Of a stretch of DNA of 55,518 nucleotides, positions 33,741 through 42,659 are shown piece by piece. Both the position numbers and the translations under genes were made by a program. Source of the stretch: Oligoflexus sp. GTDB taxonomy: Bacteria > Bdellovibrionota_B > Oligoflexia > Oligoflexales > Oligoflexaceae. The DNA is taken from the NCBI RefSeq assembly GCF_035712445.1, contig NZ_DASTAT010000070.1, positions 1 to 55,518 on the forward strand, given 5' to 3'. The notes under the pieces are model-generated. The model was not told the origin of the DNA. It searched no databases and worked only from the letters and a program-made list of their open reading frames with translations. Within the stretch, counting starts at the first letter, position 1; each line of letters opens with the position of its first letter.

Positions 33741-35444
33741 ATGCTGCGTCGCTTCAATTTAATTCTGGTATACATGGCCTGCGTTGTCAGTTGGACCGCA
33801 ACACCTGCCTGGGCCCAGCTTTCCCGCATCAAAAAACCCAAGTTGATAGTGACCCTTGTCGTCGATCAGTTCCGCGCGGATCAAGTGGCGCGCTTTCAGA
33901 ACCGCTTCCTGCCGCCGGTCGGTCCCCAGGGCGAACCCGGTGGCTTCCGTTATTTGACCGAGCGAGGCGCCTATTATCCGCTGGCTGAATTCGGACTCCT
34001 GCAGAATATGACCTGTCCCGGCCATGCCACTATCCTGAGCGGGGCCTATGCCTATCAGCATGGGATTTCCGGCAATATCTGGTACGATGCCAGTATTCAA
34101 AAACCGATGTACTGCGTCGAGGACTCCGGCTATCCCCAGGTGGGCGTCGCCGATCCCGGATCCCAGCGCGGCGTGTCGCCGAAAAATTTCCGCGGCACGA
34201 CTCTGGGCGACGAGCTGAAAAATTCCGGCTATGGTTCCCGCGTCGTAACCTTAGCTCTGAAGGACAGAGCCGCCGTGCTCTTGGGCGGATCGCGCGCAGA
34301 CCTTGCGCTTTGGTTTGATCGGGAATCGCAGAACTGGGTCTCAAGCCGCTACTATCTTCCAGAGGGCAAGCTGCCGACCTGGGTGCAGGATGTGAACGCG
34401 GCCTTTCATAAAAATCATAAGGCCACGCTCAGCTGGAACCGCCCCGAGGGTCAAGGCACAGGCACCTCATGGACCGACAACAGCTTCGTTGAAAAATCCA
34501 AGGCCACCGAAGCCATGGGCCGCGATTTTCCGCATCAGCTTTCCGGCCGCAACACCTATGCCAGCTATTTTCCCGAAAGCACGACCTGGACCGTGGACAC
34601 GGCGATCGCTGCTCTGCAGGCTTTGAAACTCGGTCGCGGTCCCGATACCGATCTTTTGGGCGTCAGCTTCTCGACTCATGATAACCTTTCGCACAGCTTC
34701 GGCCCCAACAGTCGTCAGGTTGAAGAGCTGACCATCATCGAAGACAAAGAGATCGCGCGTTTCCTGAAAGCCATCAAGCAAACCGTGGGACTTGAAAATA
34801 CCATCATCGTGCTGACCGGCGATCACGGCGGCATGCCCAATGCCGAGTGGCTTCATGCCCATAAGCTGGATGCCGGCCGCGTGGATGAAGACAAGCTGAT
34901 GGAGGAAGGCGAAAACTTTCTGGCCAAGACCTTTGGATCCGTGAAAGGCGGGAACTGGATCGCCTACCAGGCGAATTTCAATTTCTATCTGAATCCCGAG
35001 GCTTTGAAGCAGTACAGCAAGCTGAACAAGGAGGACGTCGCAAACCGTCTGGCCCGTTTCTATCGCGAAGAAGGCAGCATCCGTAACGGAATTCTTCACG
35101 TCTTTTCCGCTGCTGATGTTCGCCTGAACACCCTGCCGCCCGGCATGTTTCAAAAACAGATTCAGAACACCTTCACAGCCGGTCGCAGTGGAGACGTGGT
35201 CATGATCCTGAAACCCAACTACGTGATGCCAGGCTCCACAGCCGAACATATGAGCGGCTATTCCTATGATCGCATGGTGCCGCTGGCCCTGGTCGGGCCA
35301 CAGATCAAGGCCGGTGTGTATGGACAAAAAGCGGAGATTATAGATATCGCGCCGACTCTGGCGTTCTTTGCGGGCACCCTTCCCCCGACTGGGAGCGAAG
35401 GGCGCGTCTTGCATGAAATCCTGCGGAATGAAATCAAACCTTAA
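33741..35444 (+). CDS. PafA-type alkaline phosphatase family protein
   Basis: 567 residues; signal peptide with cleavage after WTATPAWA (residue 25). Alkaline phosphatase superfamily fold: metal-binding Asp in TLVVDQFRAD near 37-47, nucleophile Thr91 in QNMTCPGHATILSG, Asn112 in HGISGNIWYD, the Lys174-x-Arg176 pair in LALKDRAAVL that marks PafA-type enzymes, SFSTHDNLSHSFGP near 310-323 and TGDHGGM near 357. PafA works as a broad phosphomonoesterase without using Cys or a His phosphoenzyme. Predicted periplasmic. Start at 33741 (AAAGGA nine bases before) rather than the ATG at 33696, because the signal peptide begins there. It overlaps the convergent remnant by four bases. Confidence 0.92.
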   Translation: MLRRFNLILVYMACVVSWTATPAWAQLSRIKKPKLIVTLVVDQFRADQVARFQNRFLPPVGPQGEPGGFRYLTERGAYYPLAEFGLLQNMTCPGHATILSGAYAYQHGISGNIWYDASIQKPMYCVEDSGYPQVGVADPGSQRGVSPKNFRGTTLGDELKNSGYGSRVVTLALKDRAAVLLGGSRADLALWFDRESQNWVSSRYYLPEGKLPTWVQDVNAAFHKNHKATLSWNRPEGQGTGTSWTDNSFVEKSKATEAMGRDFPHQLSGRNTYASYFPESTTWTVDTAIAALQALKLGRGPDTDLLGVSFSTHDNLSHSFGPNSRQVEELTIIEDKEIARFLKAIKQTVGLENTIIVLTGDHGGMPNAEWLHAHKLDAGRVDEDKLMEEGENFLAKTFGSVKGGNWIAYQANFNFYLNPEALKQYSKLNKEDVANRLARFYREEGSIRNGILHVFSAADVRLNTLPPGMFQKQIQNTFTAGRSGDVVMILKPNYVMPGSTAEHMSGYSYDRMVPLALVGPQIKAGVYGQKAEIIDIAPTLAFFAGTLPPTGSEGRVLHEILRNEIKP

Positions 35445-35707
35445 GGCAGCAGCGTGGCCTTGTAAGGCGCGATGTCGATCCCATTCAGCATCAGGCGCTC
35501 GCCGGTATGATCCTTCGGCTGGAAGGCTCGATAGGTGGGCGTTGCGGTGGAATCGGGCGCGCCTTCCGTCAGCTCGAATGATCCATCCTCATTCGCCACG
35601 ATCTTGAAAAAATTCTCATCGCCCTTCAGCGAGGCATTGAAGGCCGCGCCTTCTTCCACGGAACGGCGGTTATAAGCGGCCAGCGGCACCCCATCACTGC
35701 GGAGCAT
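35441..35707 (-). CDS. Hypothetical 88-residue protein or 3' remnant of a larger gene
   Basis: The frame encodes MLRSDGVPLAAYNRRSVEEGA to GERLMLNGIDIAPYKATLLP, protein-like in composition. It is open upstream to a TAG near 35755 and continues in coding style (VATPAPTTYTALMLRSDG), but the only candidate start codon is ATG 35707, without a ribosome site. This looks like the C-terminal end of a secreted or domain protein whose front was lost. Its stop TAA shares the palindromic TTAA with the stop of the convergent phosphatase gene. No family assigned. Confidence 0.45.
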   Translation of the reverse strand: MLRSDGVPLAAYNRRSVEEGAAFNASLKGDENFFKIVANEDGSFELTEGAPDSTATPTYRAFQPKDHTGERLMLNGIDIAPYKATLLP

Positions 35708-35760
35708 CAGAGCCGTATAGGTCGTAGGCGCAGGGGTGGCGACGGCCGTTCTCTATTTTA

Positions 35761-36411
35761 TCAGACTTGAGCCATGAAGGTCGTCCAAACATCATCCGGA
35801 TGTTCGGCCAAGGCGTAAGGTTGAGCATTCAGGAGTTTTTCCCGCGCGACCTTTGAATCCCAAAGGGCAGCGATCGGCTTCATCCCCGCGGCGTGCGCGG
35901 CCTGCATATCAGTCAGGGAATCGCCGATGTAAAAGCTCTGCGATCCATCCTTCAGCCCCAAAAGCTGCAAAGCCTTGAAAAGTCCTTCCGGTGAAGGCTT
36001 GGGTTCGGCCAATTCATTGTCGGTGACGATCACGGAGAAAAAATCCAAAAGCCCCAGCGGCTGAAGCAGGATCTCAAGGTCCTGCCGATGGCGACCCGTG
36101 ACGACAGCCATGGGAACGGAAGCCTTGCGCGCCTTTTCCAAAAGTGCAGTCACACCCGGATAAACCAGCGTTCCTGGAGCCAGACGCGTCTGCTGCTCTT
36201 TATAAAATTCATAGGCTTTTTGCGCGCGGGCGGCATCACCCAAAAGATTGAAGAGGATACGATCGGCAGAGACACCGAAGTAGCGGATGACATCAGGAGT
36301 GCTGCGGGGTTCGCCCAGACGATCCAGGGCATAGTGGAAGGATTCCAGGGCCTGGCCCAAGGAATCCGTCAGGGTACCGTCACAGTCAAAAATCAGGGCC
36401 TTGGCGTTCAT
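35761..36411 (-). CDS. HAD-superfamily phosphatase, phosphoglycolate-phosphatase-like
   Basis: 216 residues. HAD motifs: I FDCDGTLTDS with nucleophile Asp9 and acid Asp11, II VVTGRHR with Thr/Gly near 104, III Lys in AEPKPSPEGL, IV FYIGDSLTDM. A cap domain of alpha-helical C1 type lies between 15 and 85. The arrangement and length match Gph/PpaX, which remove 2-phosphoglycolate or pyrophosphate, but many HAD enzymes share it, so the substrate is open. Cytosolic. AAGGGGG precedes ATG 36411. It stands alone in its transcript. Confidence 0.85.
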   Translation of the reverse strand: MNAKALIFDCDGTLTDSLGQALESFHYALDRLGEPRSTPDVIRYFGVSADRILFNLLGDAARAQKAYEFYKEQQTRLAPGTLVYPGVTALLEKARKASVPMAVVTGRHRQDLEILLQPLGLLDFFSVIVTDNELAEPKPSPEGLFKALQLLGLKDGSQSFYIGDSLTDMQAAHAAGMKPIAALWDSKVAREKLLNAQPYALAEHPDDVWTTFMAQV

Positions 36412-36469
36412 GCTTCCCCCTTGGTGCGGCGTGCGTGCCGGACAGAAAGGGGGATATCATAAAGTCGTC

Positions 36470-38059
36470 TTAGCGGAAACTGAATTCCAGAATCAGGGGC
36501 AGGTGATCGCTCCCTTCACGCAGGGTTCCGTAAGCGGCCGCTCCTGATTTTACGCAGGTCGTGGTCTTATCCTTTTTGAAGACATCCACAGCGCGACCCG
36601 CGGTTTTTTCCGCCGCGATCACGGCGTCGGCAGCCGCCGCATCCGTGAAACAGCCATGATCCTTGAATTCAGGATTCACGAAAAAGGTTTCCAGGCGCTT
36701 GATCTCAAGGTCCTGGGACACGATGAAATAATCCAGCTGCTCAGTCTTGCTGCGGCCGCGCCCCCGGTAATCGAAACCGTAGGGAATGAAGGTCGTATAC
36801 TCATGGAAGCCGCCGAATTCCGCTGCGTTATAGGTTCCCGCATCCATCTTCGCCAGGACTTCCGCCGGCAGGTTTTCGCGGGAAATGATGGGAAGACCGA
36901 ATTTTCTGTCCAGAAGGCGCGCATTCGCAGTTCCCGCATGGCTCAGGATGCGCTGCAGAACTTTCGAACCGGGATAGATCGGCGAATCTATGGCGACGTT
37001 CAGATCACCGACGGCGATAAAGGAACTGCCGGCGTCCAAAGGCCGAATATCGGTCTGGCAGCTGCGCACGCGGCTTTTCGATTCCGGTTCGCATTGGCCA
37101 AGGAGGTACCATTCCAAAAATTCCAGCTGAGCCTTGTTCCGCTCAGGATTCGGATTCACGATCTTGCCTTCACGATCAAAACCAAAGGCCGGCACGGTGT
37201 GGAAGGTCACCATCGCCACATCGCGGCCGTCAATGACCACCCAGCTCACATTGAAGTTTTTGTCGAAGAGCGGATAGGTCTTATAGCGATCTCCGTCCAG
37301 GTTCGCAGCGCGGGCCATGGCCTGGATCTTCTCTTCGGTCAGCGTTTGGTCACGATAGTTGATGTTGGTGAAGCCCAGGTCAAAGCCGGTGATATCCATG
37401 TTCGGATCCCAGTCCGCCCACATAAGGCCGGCGTTGACAAAACGCTTTTGAATCGGCGTCGAACTGGCAAAGACGGTGGAATACTGACCCGGCGTCCAGC
37501 CGAAGTTCACCTTATCGATGAGGGCATCTTTCCGCGCGAATTCCGAATCGCTTTCATTCGGGCGATCGCTTAGGAAGTTTTCGCCATCGCGCTTCGCCAT
37601 GGCTCCGGTATTCGCCGGACAGAAGGTCGTGTCCCACCGCGCGCCTTCCACGCGTTCCAGCATGAAATCATGATTCTGGGTGTTGGGAAGACGGCGACGC
37701 TCGGCCACGACCTGCGAAAAATCGCAGGTGGCAGCGGCCATCGCGCTTTCCATTTTATCGACATCATATTGGATTTCATTCAAAGAAATATATTCGGGTT
37801 TCAGCTCATTCAAAAGCTGAAGCGCGGACTTCACCTGCAGCGCTTTCCCGGGTGCGTTGCGATCCTGCGAAGCTATGCCGCTCCGCGATTTTTCATAGGC
37901 ATCAATCTTGGTGCTGTCGATTTCCTTGATGTTCCAGTGCACGTAGCGGTGCACCGTCTGGCCTTTTTGGCTGTTCGTCTGACTGGATTGCGGGGAACAG
38001 GCCAGGAAAGGGGTGGAGGCCAGCAGCAAAAGGCCGGGAGACAGCAGCTTCTTCATCAT
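36470..38059 (-). CDS. Endonuclease/exonuclease/phosphatase-fold lipoprotein
   Basis: 529 residues. Signal with lipobox LAC and lipidated Cys near 20; linker of Ser/Gln. EEP motifs: HWNIKEID near 40 (NWN-Asn position), SLNEIQYD with metal-binding Glu, VGDLNVAIDSPIY near 355 and GSDHLPL near the end, with the catalytic Asp-His pair. Such exported enzymes cleave phosphodiesters in nucleic acids, inositol lipids or sphingomyelin; the substrate is unknown. The start is ambiguous: GAGG is nine bases before ATG 38059, so that start is chosen over 38068. Single gene. Confidence 0.82.
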   Translation of the reverse strand: MMKKLLSPGLLLLASTPFLACSPQSSQTNSQKGQTVHRYVHWNIKEIDSTKIDAYEKSRSGIASQDRNAPGKALQVKSALQLLNELKPEYISLNEIQYDVDKMESAMAAATCDFSQVVAERRRLPNTQNHDFMLERVEGARWDTTFCPANTGAMAKRDGENFLSDRPNESDSEFARKDALIDKVNFGWTPGQYSTVFASSTPIQKRFVNAGLMWADWDPNMDITGFDLGFTNINYRDQTLTEEKIQAMARAANLDGDRYKTYPLFDKNFNVSWVVIDGRDVAMVTFHTVPAFGFDREGKIVNPNPERNKAQLEFLEWYLLGQCEPESKSRVRSCQTDIRPLDAGSSFIAVGDLNVAIDSPIYPGSKVLQRILSHAGTANARLLDRKFGLPIISRENLPAEVLAKMDAGTYNAAEFGGFHEYTTFIPYGFDYRGRGRSKTEQLDYFIVSQDLEIKRLETFFVNPEFKDHGCFTDAAAADAVIAAEKTAGRAVDVFKKDKTTTCVKSGAAAYGTLREGSDHLPLILEFSFR

Positions 38060-38248
38060 TCGCTTCATCCTCAACAAAGGGAAAGGCACCAGGACCGGGT
38101 CGGCCCCGTCTTTTTGCAAGAGGTGTTCATTCCCATTTTTTTAATTTTTTCAGGTGGTTAAAGGGCAGAAGCCGGGGTAAAACCGCTGACAACTGTCACG
38201 TTCCTGACAGCGCAGCACTTTATGATTCCTCGCACAAAGAGTCTAGTC

Positions 38249-38977
38249 TTAAACGGTGGCGGCGTGGGATTCACAGGTCGTATGAACGAAGCTGGCCAAG
38301 GGATCGGGGCGTTCGTAGTCAGCCTCCTTGGGCCAAAGATCCAGACTGATACAGTAAAGAGCAGCCGCGACACTGGCAGCAGTCGGCAGGTCCTTACGGA
38401 TGAGAGTCCGCATGCGCTCCATCGCAGCGACGATATCCTGAGCCGTCACGGCTGCAAACTCGTCCTGAACCTCGCTCTGGGCATTATGCAGGCGCACCTG
38501 CTTCAGTTCGGTCATCGAATGGTAACCGAGACAGGCGAGCGTTCGCCAGCCGAGAAAGCCCCAGTTCGCTGGGTCCAGCATCCTTGCGAGCATCGTCAGG
38601 CTGCGGAGGGCGGCTGGTGAAAAATAAGGCTGCTGGGCGCTCCAACTTTCCAAAAACTGCGCAAGGACAGAAACTTTGTCGAGCTTATGCGGAACTTGAT
38701 AAAAATCCCAAATCAGTTTGGCGAAATCCTGATTGGAAAGGCGGCTGGTCCAGAGCACGTAATCATTTTTTTCGGTGCTGGTCGCCGCAAGGAGATTCTG
38801 AACGCCCAGAAGAAAACGTCCGACCAACAGGGCGTGTTTATCCGCGAACTCCGCTCGCGACAATCGCGACTGGGCCAGACTCTGAGCCTTGGTTTCCAGC
38901 TTGGCGACCTTTTCGAGTAAAGCCGAACGAAAGCGAATATGAAGATATTCGCTGCCATATAGTTCGAGGCCGTCCAT
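38249..38977 (-). CDS. Hypothetical protein, 242 residues
   Basis: Mostly helical, no signal peptide or membrane segment. Segments such as FRSALLEKVAKLETKAQSLAQ, FAKLIWDFYQVPHKLDKVSV, LARMLDPANWGFLGWRTLA and AAMERMRTLIRKDLPTAASVAA read as repeated helical hairpins. No recognised motif. AGAGGGAG lies ten bases before ATG 38977. It sits between an EEP lipoprotein gene and a SnoaL-like gene, all on the minus strand but with gaps of 180 bases or more, so probably its own unit. Confidence 0.6.
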   Translation of the reverse strand: MDGLELYGSEYLHIRFRSALLEKVAKLETKAQSLAQSRLSRAEFADKHALLVGRFLLGVQNLLAATSTEKNDYVLWTSRLSNQDFAKLIWDFYQVPHKLDKVSVLAQFLESWSAQQPYFSPAALRSLTMLARMLDPANWGFLGWRTLACLGYHSMTELKQVRLHNAQSEVQDEFAAVTAQDIVAAMERMRTLIRKDLPTAASVAAALYCISLDLWPKEADYERPDPLASFVHTTCESHAATV

Positions 38978-39159
38978 CGCGTGATGCTCCCTCTTCTATG
39001 ACGCTGCATTATTTTCACTTCTATATTATTTTTCTCACGGATGCAATTGACTCTGATGAGCCGTCAGAGCAGCACGATTCGTTTTGATGAGAAGAGGTGG
39101 GCGGGCCGCTGCGGGGGGCGTTCACGAACCGAGCCCGCAGCGAGCGAAGGCTTGCACAA

Positions 39160-39633
39160 TCAGGGCGCAAGATTCATTAACGCGAAACCGTTTTCCTTAT
39201 TCAACGGCACGGAATTGTGCTCATGGACAATGAGCCAATGCCCACCGATTTTCTGCCAACCCGTGGTATTCCTGCACCAGGATTCCATGCTCTGGCCATC
39301 CAGCGTCTCGCCCCGCATGTGGATGAGGCAGTGGCTATAGGCCACGTCGCCCTCGGCATGCACGCGCAGATCATGCTGCTCGAATTCCACCGGGAAGCGA
39401 AAGACCTGAGTGAAACAATTCTCCCAGGCTTCTTTCTGATAGGAAATCTTATTGATGAATTGCGGGGGCGGCATCATATCGAAAGCCCGCACATCCTCGT
39501 TGTAAAAGGACATGATTTTGCGCAGGTCGCCGGCGCGGATGGCCAGGGCAAGCTCATGCTCGATCGCGCGGATTTCCGCCTCCGCGCCGCTCGATGGTTC
39601 CTTGAAGAATTCGGGAATGGCGTCAGTATCCAT
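39160..39633 (-). CDS. SnoaL/NTF2-like fold protein
   Basis: 157 residues. Pattern EAEIRAIEHELALAIRAGDLRKIMSFYNEDVRAFDMMPP then LRVHAEGDVAYSHC and GHWLIVHEHNSVPL fits the SnoaL-like/YybH group of NTF2-fold proteins, cone-shaped pockets that bind or isomerise small molecules. Many are in oxidative- or alkylating-stress operons. The upstream gene encodes a DJ-1/PfpI protein and lies 23 bases away on the same strand, so the two may be co-transcribed. AAGGAGG six bases before ATG 39633. Confidence 0.85.
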   Translation of the reverse strand: MDTDAIPEFFKEPSSGAEAEIRAIEHELALAIRAGDLRKIMSFYNEDVRAFDMMPPPQFINKISYQKEAWENCFTQVFRFPVEFEQHDLRVHAEGDVAYSHCLIHMRGETLDGQSMESWCRNTTGWQKIGGHWLIVHEHNSVPLNKENGFALMNLAP

Positions 39634-39656
39634 AAGTCCTCCTTCACCCTTGATCT

Positions 39657-40256
39657 TTACGCATGAGTTTCCATGGATTCCGAACGACCCTGGCTGCGGG
39701 AACGGTCGTGCTTGCCTTCTGCGAACTCTTCGATCATCTTTTTGTTGAAGGCCGGGATATCATCCGGCTTGCGGCTCGTCACCAGCCCCTGATCGGTGAC
39801 GACCTCTTCATCGACCCAATGAGCGCCGGCGTTGATAAGGTCGGTTTTCAGGGAAGGCCATGAGGTCATCTGCCGGCCTTTGACGATGCCGGTCTCAATC
39901 AGCACCTGGGGTCCGTGACAGATGGCGGCGATCGGTTTTTTCGCTGTGACGAATTTTTGCACGAACTTCACAGCGTCTTCATCAATGCGCAGCTTGTCAG
40001 GATTGATCACGCCACCGGGAAGCATGAGCGCTGCATAATCATCTGCATCGGCTTCCGAGAGCATGAGGTCGACATCAATGGATTTACCCCAGTCCTTGCC
40101 GCTCCAGCCTTTGATCGAGCCTTCCTTGGGGGACACCACATCCACCTCGGCTCCGGCGGCTTCCAAAGCCTTTTTAGGCTCGAAAAGCTCCGACTGTTCA
40201 AATCCATCTGTTGCAAGAATGGCGACGCGACGACCTTTAAGAAATTGATTTGCCAT
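39657..40256 (-). CDS. DJ-1/PfpI family protein
   Basis: 199 residues. Conserved Cys113-His114 in AAICHGPQVL and the Glu in FEQSELFEP (Glu23), together the catalytic nucleophile-elbow of the DJ-1/PfpI superfamily (YhbO/PfpI type). Members act as proteases, glyoxalases or deglycases, and protect proteins from reactive carbonyls. ATG 40256 follows AAGGAG; the frame runs 44 codons further upstream with no ribosome site. It sits first in the pair with the SnoaL-like gene. Divergent from an exported heme-motif protein. Confidence 0.9.
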   Translation of the reverse strand: MANQFLKGRRVAILATDGFEQSELFEPKKALEAAGAEVDVVSPKEGSIKGWSGKDWGKSIDVDLMLSEADADDYAALMLPGGVINPDKLRIDEDAVKFVQKFVTAKKPIAAICHGPQVLIETGIVKGRQMTSWPSLKTDLINAGAHWVDEEVVTDQGLVTSRKPDDIPAFNKKMIEEFAEGKHDRSRSQGRSESMETHA

Positions 40257-40402
40257 GGACTGATTCTCCTTGTTGTTGCCAATGACGGCGCAAATGTATT
40301 GCAATTCCAGGGCCACCCTAAAAGCGATACATCCTTTCGGGTCATGGCGGGCGGAGACGACGCGGGCTAGAATAGGCGGCATTTGCAATGAAGGAGATGC
40401 TC

Positions 40403-40960
40403 ATGAAGAATTGGATGGTTGGTGCCCTGGTTTTCATGCCTTTTTCCCTTTGGAGTCAGACACTCCCGAAACCGCATGTGTCCATTCAGGGCTGCACGAT
40501 CGAAGGCCGTAATTATGCAGAAGACGTCAGCTGCCAGGTGGTGCGGAAGCAGGGCCGTCCGTTTCGCCCTATTCCGGCGCCGCGAGAGCCTGATCCGAAT
40601 GATGCACGCCTGCAGGATCCTCAGTTCATGGAAGAGGTGGCCTGGATCACAAAGCAGGTTCGCTCGTGCGGCTGTGCATGCTGCCACGACACATCAAAGA
40701 TGAGTGATTATGCTCTTTGGGATATCAATAAACCCTATATCTGGACCGACCAGCTGACGCCGCGTGGCGTGGCTATCCTGGGCGGGCAGGTGTCCTCGGC
40801 CGTCTTCGGGCAGATTCCGCCGGAAGATAACTTCGGCTTCGACCGCACCCAGACCGGAGCGCCGACCACGGATACGGAGAGATTCCGGGCCTATTTTCAG
40901 AAAGAGATTGATCGTCGTGGGATTACAGCTGAGGATATCGCGAAGATGCGGCCACTCTAG
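40403..40960 (+). CDS. Exported protein with a CxxCH motif
   Basis: 185 residues; signal peptide MKNWMVGALVFMPFSLWS. The mature part has CGCACCHD near 86-93, a CxxCH that could bind heme c, unusually crowded with four cysteines in seven positions, and two further cysteines near 31 and 44. Nearby are IWTDQLTPRGVAILGGQ and SSAVFGQIPPEDNFGF. Layout and motif resemble small exported redox proteins, but no family name is recalled. An alternative is a metal-binding or disulfide site. ATG 40403 with AAGGAG six bases upstream; an earlier ATG at 40388 is less well placed. Confidence 0.65.
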   Translation: MKNWMVGALVFMPFSLWSQTLPKPHVSIQGCTIEGRNYAEDVSCQVVRKQGRPFRPIPAPREPDPNDARLQDPQFMEEVAWITKQVRSCGCACCHDTSKMSDYALWDINKPYIWTDQLTPRGVAILGGQVSSAVFGQIPPEDNFGFDRTQTGAPTTDTERFRAYFQKEIDRRGITAEDIAKMRPL

Positions 40961-40990
40961 GAAGCGGGGCTTCCACTGGGATGATAAACA

Positions 40991-41017
40991 CGCCCGCCTC
41001 CCCGATAGGAGCGGGCG
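40991..41017. terminator. Bidirectional hairpin between convergent genes
   Basis: CGCCCGC (40991-40997) pairs with GCGGGCG (41011-41017); the loop sequence can extend the stem by several bases with one bulge. On the plus strand the stem is followed by CTTCCCTTC, on the minus strand by TGTTTATC. Serves the two convergent genes. Confidence 0.65.
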
Positions 41018-41038
41018 CTTCCCTTCAGTCAATCAAAG

Positions 41039-41860
41039 TTACTGGAAATTCCCTGCCGCCGCTTCGGAACCGAGCAGACGGCGCCCATGGGCGACCAGTT
41101 CGTAGTTGTCATGGCGCGCGGGATGAAACCCGGGCGCATAAAAGCGGAGAATGTCGCGGGTGATCAGCGGCACAAGACCCTTTCTGCCGAATAAAAGCTC
41201 CGTGAGCTGCCACCAGGTTTTCCACTTCCAAAGGATCCCATCGCGCTTCAGCATATGGAACATGCGGATCGAAGTATCCCAGGCAAGGCCACACGCGGCA
41301 TAGATCATGGCCCGCGCGCGCTGTCCATAGGTACCGCCAGCCGCTTGAAAGAGGTCCATGGCCACCGCCTTGTGATCGACCTCTTCCAGGGCATGCCAGA
41401 TCCAGATTTTGCGCAGCTCAGGATCAATGCCCTCGGGAACGAGATCGCCCTGCAGGACCTTTTCGCCCAACACCGCCGTGATATGTTCCGTCGCGACCGT
41501 CACAGCCAAAAGAATGAGCGGCGGCACGTGCTGCTGACCAAAGCTGATCTTTTCATGCAGCAGCTTTTCCATCCAGGCCACATCGTAACCGGCGCGAGCG
41601 AGGCAACGATTGTACGCCTTGTGGATGGCGGCGTGGTTTTTTTCCTGGGTTACGAAATCGCGAATCTGCTGCTGCAGGGCCGGGGTCCGGGCGCAGTGTT
41701 CAAAGGCACGGACCGAGGCGATAAAGAAATTTTCACCTTGCGGGAAGAGCGTGGATAGAGCATTGAAGAAATGAGTTTTCACCGGATTATTCTGGTACCA
41801 GAGCCGCGGAAGGTTCATGGCACGCACGGGGACAGGATGAATCGTGAGCATGGAATGCAT
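41039..41860 (-). CDS. Metal-dependent hydrolase-like protein (PF10118)
   Basis: 273 residues. PF10118 pattern: NNPVKTHFFNALSTLFPQGENFFIASVR near 25-52, TQEKNHAAIHKAYN near 72-85, TVATEHITAVLGEKVL near 120 and WHALEEVDHKAVAMDLFQ near 155. The Glu and His residues at E-HxxxH and EE-DH positions would bind a di-iron or zinc centre as in ferritin-like folds. Often found near TetR regulators in lipid-related clusters; here it diverges from a TetR gene 190 bases away. ATG 41860 with GAGG eight bases upstream. Confidence 0.87.
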   Translation of the reverse strand: MHSMLTIHPVPVRAMNLPRLWYQNNPVKTHFFNALSTLFPQGENFFIASVRAFEHCARTPALQQQIRDFVTQEKNHAAIHKAYNRCLARAGYDVAWMEKLLHEKISFGQQHVPPLILLAVTVATEHITAVLGEKVLQGDLVPEGIDPELRKIWIWHALEEVDHKAVAMDLFQAAGGTYGQRARAMIYAACGLAWDTSIRMFHMLKRDGILWKWKTWWQLTELLFGRKGLVPLITRDILRFYAPGFHPARHDNYELVAHGRRLLGSEAAAGNFQ

Positions 41861-42050
41861 CGACGTGACCTCGGTGTTTTAATTTCCCAACTTAGCCAGT
41901 ATATATCGGCAAAATCGCGCCGGATACTCGCGTTCAACTCACGTTTGCGGCTGAACTTATCCCATTGGAATACCTTGGGAATCTTCGGAAAAACGCCGGC
42001 TGATTTTGACGGTTTTTTCGGCTTTACTCCGGTTTGCATGGAGCGTTAAT

Positions 42051-42656
42051 ATGACCCCATTTCGCAAAGCTCCCAAGCAGAAACGCTCCCAGAGTCTGGT
42101 GGACGATGTGATGGAAGCCACCGCCAAACTCATTCCCGATTTTGGCTTTGATCGCGCCACGACCAACAAGATCGCCGAACTCGCGGGCGTCAGCATCGGC
42201 TCGCTTTATCGCTATTTTCCCAACAAGGAAGCCATCTTCATCTCGCTGATCCAGCGCGTCGAGGAAAATCATCGGCAGCAGCTGCGCGATGCCCTGCACT
42301 CGGTCCGCGACCTGCCGCCGCGGGAGCGGGTGGAGCCGGTGGTCGGTGCGATCGTGGACCTTGTGATGAAGCGGCGCAAGCTCGTGATGGTTCTTTATAG
42401 TCACGCGCCGCAGCTGGGCGCCCTGGAGTTTTTGGTGCAGTCGCGGCAGCGCTTTCGCCGTGAGATTGAAAACGTGCTGGAGGAATTTTCCAGCCACATC
42501 CCCAAACGAGCCCCCCAGATGGCCGCGAGGCTGATCGTGGGCTGTGTTCACGGCGTGCTGGAAGATCTGGTGCAGGACGATAGCGCCGATGCTGTGGTTG
42601 ATACGGTGAAGAAGGAGCTGGCCGAACTCTTTTGCTGCTATCTGTTCGCAGAATAA
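42051..42656 (+). CDS. TetR-family repressor, divergent from metal-dependent hydrolase
   Basis: 201 residues. The HTH spans about 10-60: ATAKLIPDFGFDRATTNKIAE, LAGVSIGSLYRYFPNKEAIF, the standard TetR pattern. The helical C-terminal domain holds ligands, probably hydrophobic molecules. It probably controls the divergent PF10118 gene and itself. ATG 42051 follows GGAG with a seven-base gap; an ATG 15 codons earlier is open but has no ribosome site. GTTCA and TGAAC (41933-41957 region) form an inverted pair upstream that could be the operator, but spacing is wide. Confidence 0.9.
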   Translation: MTPFRKAPKQKRSQSLVDDVMEATAKLIPDFGFDRATTNKIAELAGVSIGSLYRYFPNKEAIFISLIQRVEENHRQQLRDALHSVRDLPPRERVEPVVGAIVDLVMKRRKLVMVLYSHAPQLGALEFLVQSRQRFRREIENVLEEFSSHIPKRAPQMAARLIVGCVHGVLEDLVQDDSADAVVDTVKKELAELFCCYLFAE

Positions 42657-42659
42657 ACG

